From Entomobacter blattae (GTDB taxonomy: Bacteria; Pseudomonadota; Alphaproteobacteria; Acetobacterales; Acetobacteraceae): a stretch of 64,000 bases of DNA. The position numbers and the translations under genes are program-made. Below, in pieces: positions 45,852 through 58,608 of this stretch; the stretch's first letter is position 1, and each line of letters opens with the position of its first letter. Where the stretch lies: assembly GCF_014672835.1 (NCBI RefSeq), contig NZ_CP060244.1, positions 1,653,001-1,717,000 of the forward strand, given 5' to 3'. Below the pieces are notes generated by a model. The model ran no database searches. It was not told the origin of the DNA and was given only the letters and a program-made list of their open reading frames with translations.

Positions 45852-47072
45852 TTATAAATGAAGACGTGTCAGATCAATCAGTGAACATGCACTACCGGCT
45901 TTTATAGGGGCATGATGGGGATAATGTAAAAACAGAGCGTTACTTTTTTTTAAAACATTCATTAATGAAGAGTCTTGATTTTTAAAAGGGGTAAACAAGT
46001 GGCCATTCTGGGGGCTAATATCGAGCTGGGAGCGGATATGCAAAAGGAAAGAGGTATTATTTGCGGGCCAATCCACTGTTATTACACCCTGCTCAATAAG
46101 GGGTTCTAGCCCGCTTTTTTGCCCTGTGATGAAGGACAAGGCCGGTAAAACAAAAAGAACTGAGCATACAAAGGCAGAAACAGGGTTACCCGGCAAGCCA
46201 ATAACGGGTACGCTGCCTATGTTTCCAGCGAAAAGGGGTTTTCCAGGGCGCATGGCAATTCTCCAGAATTCAATGTGCCCTCCTGCTTTTTCCAAGGCTG
46301 TTTTAACCAGATCATAAGTGCCCACACTGGCCCCTCCTAGGGTGAGGAGTAGATCAAGTCTGTTTTGTTGTTTCAGCAAAGCAATAAGGTCTTCTTCCTT
46401 ATCCTGCAGGGGCGTTAGCATGACGGGCTCTCCTCCTGCTGCAGAGATAAGAGAGGCGATCATAGGAAGGTTGGAGTTTATGATATGCCCGGCTGAAAGG
46501 GGGGCTCCTGGCATGGCCAGCTCATTTCCTGAGGTAAGAATTCCCACTCGGGGTTTAACGGAAACTTCTATCCATGGGTTATTTCCTCCAGCGGCTAGGG
46601 CAATATGGCGTGGCGTTAAGAGTTCCCCTTTTTCGATGAGAAGGTCATGAAGTTTAAAATCCATACCTTGTGGGCGTATAAATTGCCCACTTTGGCTATT
46701 TTCTTCATGAAACTGCACAGTTTTTTTATCTTCAGACAGCTCAGCATTTTCCTGCATAATCACACAGTTACATTCGTGGGAGAGAAAGCTGCCTGTAAAA
46801 ACCCTAACGCATTGTCCTGCCTGCAAGGTTTTAGAAAAAATGGAACCAGCAGGAATGCTGCCTACAATTTCAAAATGATTGTAATGATCCTTATCCTTGT
46901 ATCTGATGGCATACCCATCCATAGAAGAAGTATGGGCTGGTGGGTGTGTGAGATTGGCATAAATATTTTGAGCCGTTATACGCTGCCCTGCCATGGTTAT
47001 TGGGATAAGCTCAGTTGTGACAGGGGTAAGAAGATCAAAAATTTTTTGACGTGCTTCTGCAACGCTAAGCAT
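45852..47072 (-). CDS. moeA: Molybdopterin molybdenumtransferase
   Basis: MoeA inserts molybdenum into adenylylated molybdopterin. The 406-residue protein has PPAHTSSMDGYAIR near residue 44, PRVGILTSGNELAMPG near 180, TLGGASVGTYDLVKTAL near 240, and a C-terminal GLPGNPVSAFVCSVLF near 293, which are MoeA landmarks. In alphaproteobacteria moeA usually lies between moaC and lexA; here lexA follows it but moaC is at 60.6 kb. Confidence 0.95.
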   Translation of the reverse strand: MLSVAEARQKIFDLLTPVTTELIPITMAGQRITAQNIYANLTHPPAHTSSMDGYAIRYKDKDHYNHFEIVGSIPAGSIFSKTLQAGQCVRVFTGSFLSHECNCVIMQENAELSEDKKTVQFHEENSQSGQFIRPQGMDFKLHDLLIEKGELLTPRHIALAAGGNNPWIEVSVKPRVGILTSGNELAMPGAPLSAGHIINSNLPMIASLISAAGGEPVMLTPLQDKEEDLIALLKQQNRLDLLLTLGGASVGTYDLVKTALEKAGGHIEFWRIAMRPGKPLFAGNIGSVPVIGLPGNPVSAFVCSVLFVLPALSFITGQKSGLEPLIEQGVITVDWPANNTSFLLHIRSQLDISPQNGHLFTPFKNQDSSLMNVLKKSNALFLHYPHHAPIKAGSACSLIDLTRLHL

Positions 47073-47263
47073 GAGGCTACCTTTAGAAGAAAGAAATTTT
47101 ATTGACTGAAAATTTTTAGGATGGCAAGGAACAAAACCAATTTTACTTAAAATGCGGTTCCTGAAGAATAAGAGACTTAAAGACTTGATATATTGAACAT
47201 ATTTATGTAAACGTCAAAACAATAATAGTTACCAGACATGTTGGAATAGGTGTTGAGGATCGG

Positions 47264-47431
47264 ATGGCTAAAGCAAATACTATTTTAATCAAGCTTGTTT
47301 CAAGCGAAGATACTGGCTATTTCTATGTAACAAAGAAAAATGCCCGCACGAAAACCGAGAAAATGGAAATGCGTAAATACGACCCAGTTGCACGCAAACA
47401 TGTTATGTTTCGTGAGGCAAAAATTAAGTAA
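47264..47431 (+). CDS. rpmG: 50S ribosomal protein L33
   Basis: The short frame encodes 55 residues with the L33 pattern: [20 protein letters not shown], then [20 protein letters not shown], then [15 protein letters not shown]. It lacks the Cys ribbon that some L33 proteins have. This is common for proteobacterial L33 and marks the zinc-independent form. It is monocistronic on the plus strand, divergent from moeA, with a hairpin terminator after it. Confidence 0.96.
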   Translation: MAKANTILIKLVSSEDTGYFYVTKKNARTKTEKMEMRKYDPVARKHVMFREAKIK

Positions 47432-47456
47432 TTTTTGTTGAAATCTAGGTTGTGCA

Positions 47457-47487
47457 AAAAACAGGCTTTTCAGGCCTGTTTTTTTAT
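47457..47487 (+). terminator. Intrinsic terminator after rpmG
   Basis: AACAGGC and GCCTGTT pair around TTTTCAG and are followed by a T-run of seven. The A-rich 5' side (AAAAA) makes it work in both directions, so it may also end the FtsB-like transcript. Confidence 0.75.
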
Positions 47488-47560
47488 AGCCAATTTGAGG
47501 AAGAGAAGGCTTATTCGATCTCACCATTCTTCTGGAAATCAAAGAGAAAAGGAGGATTGA

Positions 47561-47890
47561 TTAGAAGAGATGATCGTTTTGGCTATAAGGGATGACCAGA
47601 TCGTTGCTATTAGCAAGGCTTAACATCGCCCTTGCCCTTTCATCGAGTATATCCTTATCCAGACCGTTTTCTTTTAACCCTTTAATACGTTTAGCCCATG
47701 CCTGTTGTTCAGAAAGCGCATCCTTGCGGGCTTGCTTGGCCTTTTCCAGAAGTTTAAGCTGGTTTTGGTAGCTTTTTATTCCATGCTCTCCCTGTATGGC
47801 ATTCCAGCTGAAATAAGCTGTTAGGCCAATAAACAGACAAGGCGGAATAATAGCTTTGATGAGCTTTTTAATCGCACGACCAAGACCCAT
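47561..47890 (-). CDS. FtsB/DivIC-type septum formation initiator protein
   Basis: The 109-residue protein has a short cytosolic start, one membrane segment (residues 15-33, PPCLFIGLTAYFSW), and a periplasmic coiled coil (about 38-75, Leu/Lys/Glu-rich heptads) followed by a small tail (LDKDILDERARAMLSLA). The LDERAR tail is typical of FtsB-like proteins found after eno in alphaproteobacteria. FtsB links FtsL and FtsQ in the divisome. Placed 146 bases after eno on the same strand. Confidence 0.8.
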   Translation of the reverse strand: MGLGRAIKKLIKAIIPPCLFIGLTAYFSWNAIQGEHGIKSYQNQLKLLEKAKQARKDALSEQQAWAKRIKGLKENGLDKDILDERARAMLSLANSNDLVIPYSQNDHLF

Positions 47891-47975
47891 AGAATTTGCC
47901 TTACTTATGATAAAGAAAGAGATTTCTTATTCTGATATAAAAAAGAATAAAAAACAACCATAATAGTTACACCTC

Positions 47976-48007
47976 CCCCTATACCACTCTTGCGAATGGT
48001 ATAGGGG
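47976..48007. promoter_or_regulatory. Perfect 11-bp inverted repeat between eno and ftsB-like gene
   Basis: CCCCTATACCA and TGGTATAGGGG pair perfectly around a ten-base loop. On the minus strand no T-run follows, so it does not look like a simple intrinsic terminator. It could be an RNA processing or stability element that separates eno from ftsB expression, or a partial terminator. Confidence 0.6.
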
Positions 48008-48036
48008 TATAAACTCTTCTAAATAAAAGGGGAGTT

Positions 48037-52119
<4,083 letters not shown>

Positions 52120-52213
52120 TTACCCCAGGAAGGGGAAGAGTAAGTTTTAATACAATGTTATAGGGTTATGAAGTTATAGGGTTATGAGGTTTTGGAATTG
52201 GGCTGTTGAAGAA

Positions 52214-52576
52214 TTACTTATGAGGAGGTTGTTGCTGTGGCAATTGTGTGTGCGGGGCAGCAGCGGGTGCAGGTGGCTGATTGGGTAAGGGCGCAGGAAG
52301 GGCAGGGAGGTCAGGATGGGCCAAAACATCATGATTGCCACCATGGATTCCTCCCTTATTAACAATGGCTAACGCGAGGGAGAGAATCATAAAAAGGGCT
52401 GCCAGAATAGCTGTTGAGCGGGTGAGAAGGTTGGCAGTTCCACGGCCCGTCATGAAGGATCCTAGCCCTTGGCCTGAGCCGATTCCTAACCCTCCTCCTT
52501 CACTGCGTTGAATAAGGACAACGGCAATAAGGCTTAGGGTTACAAGCAGGTGCAAAATCAGGAGAAAAGTAATCAT
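52214..52576 (-). CDS. secG: Preprotein translocase subunit SecG
   Basis: The 120-residue protein has two membrane helices (residues 3-24 and 52-72) joined by the SecG signature IQRSEGGGLGIGSGQG and FMTGRGTANLLTR. It is an accessory subunit of the SecYEG channel. The C-terminal 40 residues are Pro/Gln/Ala-rich, a common low-complexity tail in alphaproteobacterial SecG. It lies between tpiA and pyrG in the same orientation. Confidence 0.92.
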   Translation of the reverse strand: MITFLLILHLLVTLSLIAVVLIQRSEGGGLGIGSGQGLGSFMTGRGTANLLTRSTAILAALFMILSLALAIVNKGGIHGGNHDVLAHPDLPALPAPLPNQPPAPAAAPHTQLPQQQPPHK

Positions 52577-52690
52577 GTTATATCCAGAAACCGAAAGGAA
52601 CCTTATGGCAAGACAGAGAATGGCAAGACAAAGAATCTCTTAAAGGTGGTGCAAAAATAAAGGTAAGGCGAAAAAATGGAGCAGATTTTC

Positions 52691-53446
52691 TCATTCCTGA
52701 TTTTCAACCACAGATGAGCGTATAATAGCAAGGAATTTTTCAGCAGAAAGGCTTGCAGAACCAATCAAGACCCCATTCACCCCTTCCAGAGAGAGAATAG
52801 ATTCGGCATTATCAGGGTTAACTGAGCCACCATAAAGAATTCTAATTCCTTCTGCAGTGGTACGATTAAAGCGTTTTGCAAGCTCTTTACGGATAATTTG
52901 CATCATACTAGAGATTTCTTGCAAAGAGGCACTCATGCCCCCATGGATGGCCCAAATGGGTTCATAGGCCACAATGCCATTAAAATCATCGGGAAGGCCT
53001 TCGTTGATTTGTTTTTTTACGGAATCCCTATAAGCGCCGGTTCTGCGCTCTATTTCTGTCTCACCCACGCAGACGATGGGAATAAGCCCCCAGTCTTGGG
53101 CTTGGACAGTTTTGGTCTGCACAATGGCATCTGTTTCATGGTGGATTTCTCGACGTTCAGAATGGCCAATAATAACATATTGGGCACCGATATCCTTAAG
53201 CATTTCTGCAGAAATGTCGCCTGTGTGTGTGACCAGGTCATCGGCTTGGCAATCTTGGCCACCCAAGGCAATCTGGCTGCCATGGATCAGAGAAGCGACA
53301 TTTGAAAGCTGGGTGGCTGGTGGGCAGATCACAATATCTGCCTGCGGGGAAAACTGTTTTAAGCCAGAAAGAAGCTTGGTGACAAGGTCTTTTACCTGAT
53401 AAGTCAGGCCAAACATTTTCCAGTTTCCGATAATAATCTGTTTCAT
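52691..53446 (-). CDS. tpiA: Triosephosphate isomerase
   Basis: TpiA interconverts dihydroxyacetone phosphate and glyceraldehyde 3-phosphate. The catalytic residues Lys10 (GNWKM), His95 (IIGHSERR) and Glu162 (AYEP) are present. The flexible lid, loop 6, reads EPIWAIHGGMSA in place of the usual EPVWAIGTGKTA. The phosphate-binding YGGSVNPDN is normal. ATG 53446 (MKQIIIGNWKM) is chosen; the longer frame to 53500 adds an 18-residue leader without homology. About 251 residues, normal. Confidence 0.95.
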   Translation of the reverse strand: MKQIIIGNWKMFGLTYQVKDLVTKLLSGLKQFSPQADIVICPPATQLSNVASLIHGSQIALGGQDCQADDLVTHTGDISAEMLKDIGAQYVIIGHSERREIHHETDAIVQTKTVQAQDWGLIPIVCVGETEIERRTGAYRDSVKKQINEGLPDDFNGIVAYEPIWAIHGGMSASLQEISSMMQIIRKELAKRFNRTTAEGIRILYGGSVNPDNAESILSLEGVNGVLIGSASLSAEKFLAIIRSSVVENQE

Positions 53447-53863
53447 CTGCTTTCCATAAGCGGTTTTGAATGAATGTATACCATTCTTTCCTAAAATCAA
53501 GAAAGCCCAGGTTTATTAAAGCCCAGGTTCAGTATGGTTTAATAAAAATGAACGATATCAAAGCATTCGATAAAATGAAGTTTCACTAAAATATATTCAA
53601 ATAACGCCGCGAAAGCGTAGGAGCTTACCAGAAAATCACAAGACAAAATACTGTGAAGGCCACACAGGTGTAAAAATGGGAAGCTCCATTTTCTTTTGCT
53701 GATAGGAATGACCCCGAAATGTGCAGGCAGAGTGCTTGATGGGCAAGAAAAAAATCAATGGGTCAAGAGAATAAAATAGGTATAATCCTGTATTCCGTAC
53801 CTTTGAATTACAGCAATTATCATGTATTGCTAGGGAAGATTTCTGTTTAAAGGTGCATGATCG
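53447..53863. other. Divergent gap between tpiA and ppiD
   Basis: The 417-bp region should contain promoters for the secG/tpiA side and the ppiD-trp side. No gene, RNA or repeat was recognised. Confidence 0.4.
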
Positions 53864-55789
53864 ATGCTTTCTTTTTTACGCCGTATCTTTGTAGATTCCT
53901 GGCTAGGCCGTATTATGGCTGTTCTTGTGTTTATTGCCTTTATTGGTTGGGGCGCAGGAGATGTCCTGACAGATCTTTTTAATGGTAGTCATTCAGAGAC
54001 TGTGGCAACTATGGGCCATCATACCCTTGGCCGGGAAGAGTTTTCTGCAGCCTTGCAAAAGGAACTGGCCGCTACAGCCCAGAGGATGGGAGAAAATACC
54101 CCTGCGAAGTTATCAGAGGAGCTCCGCCAGCAAGTGGCTCGTGCTGTGTTGTCTCGTCTTGTCATGCGGGAGTTGGTGCAAGAAATTGCCGAGGAATATG
54201 GCTTTGTCATCAGTGATGATTTGCTCAGGAAAACCGTTTTTTCCCTGCCTTATTTTCACGATAGTAAAGGTCAGTTCGATCGTAAATTATTTGATAGCCG
54301 TATCCAGCAAGCCGGCATGAATGAAAAGAAGTTTCTTGATATTGTGAAGGGAGAGCTTCTGTCGCAGGCTGTATTGCAGCCCATTGCTGCGGGTGTTCAA
54401 GCTTCTGAGGAGCTGGTTAAGCGTGCGTTTGCCTATAGTTATGAGCAGCGCCAGATTGCCAGGGTTGAAGTGCCGATGGCTGCTTTTTCAGCCGATCCCC
54501 TTCCTGCAGAGTCAGAGCTGCATCGTTTTTATATTAACCATCCATGGTTGTTCAGCGTTCCTGAGTTTCGGAAAGTTCGGGTTGTTTTATTATCAGCGAA
54601 TACCATTGGTCGTTCACTGGATATTTCAGAAACTCAGCTTCGTCAGGCCTATGATGCCAATCTTGCCCATTATAATCGCCCAGAGTCGCGTAATTTTGTG
54701 CTTTTTAATACAGAGGATCAGCAAAAGGCCAAAATTCTTGCTGAGAAATGGAAAGCGGGAACGCCGCTTTCTGAAATGAAAGACCTGGCCAAAAAGGAAA
54801 AAATCAGCGTTGTGGAGATGGCAGAGGTCACCCGTGAACAAATTCCCCTTGCGGAACTTTCTTCCTCTCTTTTTGGAGCAGATGTTAATAAGGTGATGGG
54901 GCCTCTCAAAACGTCTGGAGGGTGGGCTGTTTTCGTGGTGAATAAAACCAATCCGGCGGTGAAGATTTCGTTCGAACAGGCAAGGAAGGAGCTTCATGAT
55001 TCTCAGGCTGCCGGGCAAGCGGTGGGTTTGCTGCCAGAGCGGGTACAAAAATTACAAGATGCTCTGGCCGGTGGAAACAGTTTTGATCAGTTGCCAGCAG
55101 ACTTGGGGGCTGCCGCTTTGGAGGGAACCTTAAACCGTGAGGGTATGACAGTTGAGAACAGACCAGCGCCCCTCCCGGTTTCAGAAAGTGTTAAACAAGC
55201 CTTGCTGAAAGATATTTTTTCTGCCCATAAGGGCGATCATCCTTCTGTGGCGTTTGGCCCTGAAAATACCTATTATGCCATTGAGGTAGAGGAGGTCATG
55301 CCTGCTCATCAGCTTGATTTTAAAACCCATTTAGCGTCCATCAGGCAAGCATGGCAGGAGCAGTCTCGCCGCCATAAGGCAGAACAAGAAGCGACAAGTA
55401 TATTTCTAGCCGCACGTGCACAAGACAAGGGTGTTATGGCTCTTTCTAAGTTACCTTATAAAGCTGTTATCAGCCCTGCCTTTACCCGATCTAACCCACC
55501 GGCCGATCTTGCTTCTGGCCTTGCTAATGTTGTTTTTGCCCTGAAAAAGGGGGAGAGCACCATGCAGGCCAATAGAGGGGGGTATGAGGTTATCACCTTG
55601 CTGGATGTGATGGCTGCGGACCCTTCTCAGCAAAAGGAAGCTTATACCCAGCTCCAGCAATCTCTCACTGAGGCCCAGCAAAATGAAATTCAGCAGTTTT
55701 TTGTGCAGTCTTTGATGGATCGGGAAAAGCCCAAAATTAACAATAAGGCAGTGGAGCAGATTTTGGCAGGTTTTTCCGGCCATAGTTAA
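53864..55789 (+). CDS. ppiD: PpiD-like periplasmic chaperone / peptidyl-prolyl isomerase
   Basis: One N-terminal membrane helix (residues 15-35, GRIMAVLVFIAFIGWGAGDVL) anchors a 600-residue periplasmic part. It has a SurA-N-like helical region (residues about 50-190, VLSRLVMRELVQEIAEEYG), then two divergent parvulin-like segments. No clear parvulin active site is visible in the centre, as in E. coli PpiD. It assists folding of exported proteins near the Sec channel. It is divergent from tpiA and leads to trpE by a short gap. Confidence 0.85.
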   Translation: MLSFLRRIFVDSWLGRIMAVLVFIAFIGWGAGDVLTDLFNGSHSETVATMGHHTLGREEFSAALQKELAATAQRMGENTPAKLSEELRQQVARAVLSRLVMRELVQEIAEEYGFVISDDLLRKTVFSLPYFHDSKGQFDRKLFDSRIQQAGMNEKKFLDIVKGELLSQAVLQPIAAGVQASEELVKRAFAYSYEQRQIARVEVPMAAFSADPLPAESELHRFYINHPWLFSVPEFRKVRVVLLSANTIGRSLDISETQLRQAYDANLAHYNRPESRNFVLFNTEDQQKAKILAEKWKAGTPLSEMKDLAKKEKISVVEMAEVTREQIPLAELSSSLFGADVNKVMGPLKTSGGWAVFVVNKTNPAVKISFEQARKELHDSQAAGQAVGLLPERVQKLQDALAGGNSFDQLPADLGAAALEGTLNREGMTVENRPAPLPVSESVKQALLKDIFSAHKGDHPSVAFGPENTYYAIEVEEVMPAHQLDFKTHLASIRQAWQEQSRRHKAEQEATSIFLAARAQDKGVMALSKLPYKAVISPAFTRSNPPADLASGLANVVFALKKGESTMQANRGGYEVITLLDVMAADPSQQKEAYTQLQQSLTEAQQNEIQQFFVQSLMDREKPKINNKAVEQILAGFSGHS

Positions 55790-55866
55790 AAAACCCTCAG
55801 CTCATAACGCCAGATGCGCCCAGATGTGCAGAATCAAGCATAACAAAATGAAAAATGAGGATAAAG

Positions 55867-57396
55867 ATGACAACACACTCAAAACAGGATGAACAGTTTC
55901 AGGTTTACCATGGGGAAAATGAGTGTGGTCTTGTCTGGCAAGTGGGTGCGGCGGATTTACTAACCCCTGTTGGGGCCTATCTCCGTTTGGCGAAATGGTC
56001 TGCTCATGATGGCAAATATATGATTTTGCTTGAAAGTATAGAGGGAGGGGCCGTAAGAGGGCGTTACTCTGTTATTGCTTTGATGCCAGATGTGGTTTGG
56101 AAATGCCAAGACGGAAAAGTTGAAATCAGTCAGGATTACTCGCCCGAAGCGCCTCTTTTTACATCTGATTCTGAGCATGGCTTACCCTTGGAATCCTTAC
56201 GTCAGCTTGTAAAAGATAGTCAGATGGTGCTGCCAGATGGCCTTCCCCCAATGATAGGAGGGGTTTTTGGCTATTTGGGCTATGATATGGTTCGGCAGAT
56301 GGAAGTTTTGCCCCATGCCCCTCCGGATGATCTTTCCTTGCCGGAAGGAGTAATGGTGAGGCCTTCTCTTTTCGTTATTTTTGATAATGTAAAAGATGAA
56401 TTTATCCTCGCTTCTCCGGTTAGGGCCAACAAGGGGTCATTCTCATATGAAGAGCAGGTTTTAAAAGCCAAGGCAAGGGTAGAAGGGGCTTATCACGTTC
56501 TTCAGCAGGCCTTGCCAGTTCTTCCTGCTTCCCCCAACAAGCAAGGTCAATCTTCCATTACGCCTGAATCGACCTTTACCAGGGAAGATTTTTTAGGGGT
56601 GGTAGAGAAAATTAAAGAATATATTTATGCAGGGGATGCTTTTCAGGTGGTTCCCAGCCAAAGGTTTTCTGCACCTTTTTCAGGAACGCCCCTATCGCTT
56701 TACCGATCATTGCGGCGCGTTAACCCAGCGCCTTTTATGTTTTATCTTCAGTTAGAGGGTTTTGCCCTTGTCGGCTCCTCGCCAGAAATTCTGGTTCGCT
56801 TACGCGAGGGGATCATGACCGTGCGCCCATTGGCTGGTACGCGGCCGCGGGGGAAGGACCGTGCAGAAGACTTAGCGTTGGAGAAGGCATTACTGGCTGA
56901 TTCCAAGGAGAAGGCGGAACATTTAATGTTAATAGACTTGGGGCGTAATGATGTTGGGCGGGTTTGCAGGCTTGGCAGTGTGCGGGTAAAAGAACAATTT
57001 ATTATTGAGCGATTTAGTCACGTCATGCACATATCCTCGACGGTAGAGGGGGTGATCAAGCCTGACCATGATTGTATTGATGCGTTGGTGGCGGCTTTTC
57101 CTGCTGGGACATTAACTGGAGCCCCCAAGATCAGGGCCATGGAAATTATAGATGAGGTAGAGCGCACGAAACGTGTAACCTATGCGGGTTGTATAGGTTA
57201 TTTTGGGGTTGATGGCTCTATGGATACTTGTATTGGTTTAAGGATGGCCTTGCTGAAGCAGGGGCGGATGTATGTGCAGGCTGGTTGTGGTGTTGTCGCC
57301 GAGAGTGTTCCGCAACTGGAGTATGAGGAAACCCAGCATAAGGCTCGTGCTCTGTTTCGGGCTGCGGAAGGCGCTTGGGCCTTTGCGGAAACCTAA
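55867..57396 (+). CDS. trpE: Anthranilate synthase component I
   Basis: TrpE makes anthranilate from chorismate with ammonia from TrpG. The about 509-residue protein shows the LLES feedback element near residue 51 (YMILLESIEGGAVRGRYS), and chorismate-binding blocks FQVVPSQRFSAPF, SSPEILVRL, VRPLAGTRPRGK, DLGRNDVGRV, and FPAGTLTGAPKIRAMEII near the end. ATG 55867 has TGAGG six bases before it; ATG 55855 is in frame but lacks this. It is separated from trpG by 544 bases. Confidence 0.95.
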   Translation: MTTHSKQDEQFQVYHGENECGLVWQVGAADLLTPVGAYLRLAKWSAHDGKYMILLESIEGGAVRGRYSVIALMPDVVWKCQDGKVEISQDYSPEAPLFTSDSEHGLPLESLRQLVKDSQMVLPDGLPPMIGGVFGYLGYDMVRQMEVLPHAPPDDLSLPEGVMVRPSLFVIFDNVKDEFILASPVRANKGSFSYEEQVLKAKARVEGAYHVLQQALPVLPASPNKQGQSSITPESTFTREDFLGVVEKIKEYIYAGDAFQVVPSQRFSAPFSGTPLSLYRSLRRVNPAPFMFYLQLEGFALVGSSPEILVRLREGIMTVRPLAGTRPRGKDRAEDLALEKALLADSKEKAEHLMLIDLGRNDVGRVCRLGSVRVKEQFIIERFSHVMHISSTVEGVIKPDHDCIDALVAAFPAGTLTGAPKIRAMEIIDEVERTKRVTYAGCIGYFGVDGSMDTCIGLRMALLKQGRMYVQAGCGVVAESVPQLEYEETQHKARALFRAAEGAWAFAET

Positions 57397-57940
57397 AGCA
57401 GAAACCGTTTCTGGGCCTTTTCCCACCATAAGGTGATTTTAAAGAGGGATGAAATTTCAAAAAAACCCCAAAAAATTGGGGGAATGGTCATGAAGCTCAC
57501 GATACGTTCGGCATAAGCCGTAATGGCCAGTAGAATTGGCAGTGCGGCTTTTAGTAACTGGGTTGCGGCGTTGAGTTGTTTGCAAAGATCAGTACTGTTT
57601 TGTAAAGCGTCCAACTATATGTAAAGCTCCCTACTATACTGAAAATTTCATGCGGGATGAGCCAGAATTTAAGACAAGGCCAGAATTTAAAACAAGGATT
57701 GCATCCTTTACTTTTGCAGTATCCCTTCAAAAAATAAACAAGAGTACCGATTGGCGTAAAAAAAGGCCAGCTTCGTTGGGAAAAGCTATTTTACAATAAA
57801 GCTGCGAGCGAGTATTGGAAAAACTCTTTTATATCCCCATTCTATAAAGGGTAAACGGAAAATAAAGTATAGCTTTATGTAGAAGTTTAATGCAGCTTTA
57901 GCTAGAATGATCTTCTTTTTCTCCAGATGGTTGAAAAATC
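57397..57940. other. Gap between trpE and trpG with a reverse-strand terminator
   Basis: No certain gene. A hairpin with a U-run in the minus orientation lies at 57459-57482, just after trpE. A 73-codon minus frame (57393-57614, TTG start) crosses this hairpin and has one hydrophobic stretch, but has no homology that I recognise. A trp leader peptide or attenuator ahead of trpG was not seen. Confidence 0.5.
57459..57482 (-). terminator. Intrinsic terminator, minus orientation
   Basis: On the minus strand CCCCAA and TTGGGG form a stem around a TTTT loop, followed directly by seven T residues. The plus strand shows no T-run after it. It would end a minus-strand transcript that starts in the trpE-trpG gap or within trpG. 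Confidence 0.6.
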
Positions 57941-58558
57941 ATGTTACTTCTGATTGATAATTACGATAGCTTCACTTTTAACCTGGTGCACTATTTTGGT
58001 GAATTAGGGGCATCCTGCCATGTGGTACGAAATGATGCCATAAGTGTAGAGGAGGCTTTAGAAATGCAGCCAGAGGCCATTGTGATTTCACCTGGTCCCT
58101 GCTCACCTGATGAGGCTGGGATTTGCTGTGATCTGATTACTCAGGCAACAGGTAGACTCCCTATTTTAGGAGTTTGCCTGGGCCATCAGGCTATCGGGCA
58201 GGCTTTTGGAGGGAAAGTTGTACGAGCTCCGCATCCTGTGCATGGAAAAACCAGTTCAATCCATCATCAAGGGACTGATATTTTTGAAGATATCCCCGAA
58301 GGCGCAGAGATGACACGCTATCATAGCCTTGTGGTCGAACAAGAGACCTTTCCAGAGGCATTAGCGGTTACAGCTCATACGGAAGAAGGAATTATTATGG
58401 GGTTACGCCATAAACTGCACCCCATTTTTGGGGTTCAGTTTCATCCAGAGAGTATTGCTTCACGTTCAGGGCATAAGCTTCTAGAAAATTTCCTGAGAAT
58501 TGCGGGAAGAAAAAATGCCACTTCAGCCGTGGAAGGCTCGTGTGAGTCCTGCTCCTAA
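57941..58558 (+). CDS. trpG: Anthranilate synthase component II (glutamine amidotransferase)
   Basis: TrpG hydrolyses glutamine for TrpE. The class I amidotransferase motifs are [21 protein letters not shown] at the start (key residues N, D, S and F), [11 protein letters not shown] near residue 50, nucleophile Cys in [14 protein letters not shown] near 78, and the His-Glu pair in [12 protein letters not shown] near 166. The length of 205 residues is normal, and a Cys-rich tail CESCS ends the protein. No fusion to TrpE or TrpD. It starts a likely operon trpG-trpD-trpC-moaC-lipA. Confidence 0.95.
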   Translation: MLLLIDNYDSFTFNLVHYFGELGASCHVVRNDAISVEEALEMQPEAIVISPGPCSPDEAGICCDLITQATGRLPILGVCLGHQAIGQAFGGKVVRAPHPVHGKTSSIHHQGTDIFEDIPEGAEMTRYHSLVVEQETFPEALAVTAHTEEGIIMGLRHKLHPIFGVQFHPESIASRSGHKLLENFLRIAGRKNATSAVEGSCESCS

Positions 58559-58608
58559 AGGGGGCACAATAATGGTGATAGACTTTTCTTCCACCACCTT
58601 AGGGAATT

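Noticed and set aside
57393-57614. 73-codon minus-strand gene with a hydrophobic stretch
   Set aside because: It starts with TTG, overlaps the trpE stop, and crosses a strong minus-strand terminator hairpin. No homology is recognised.
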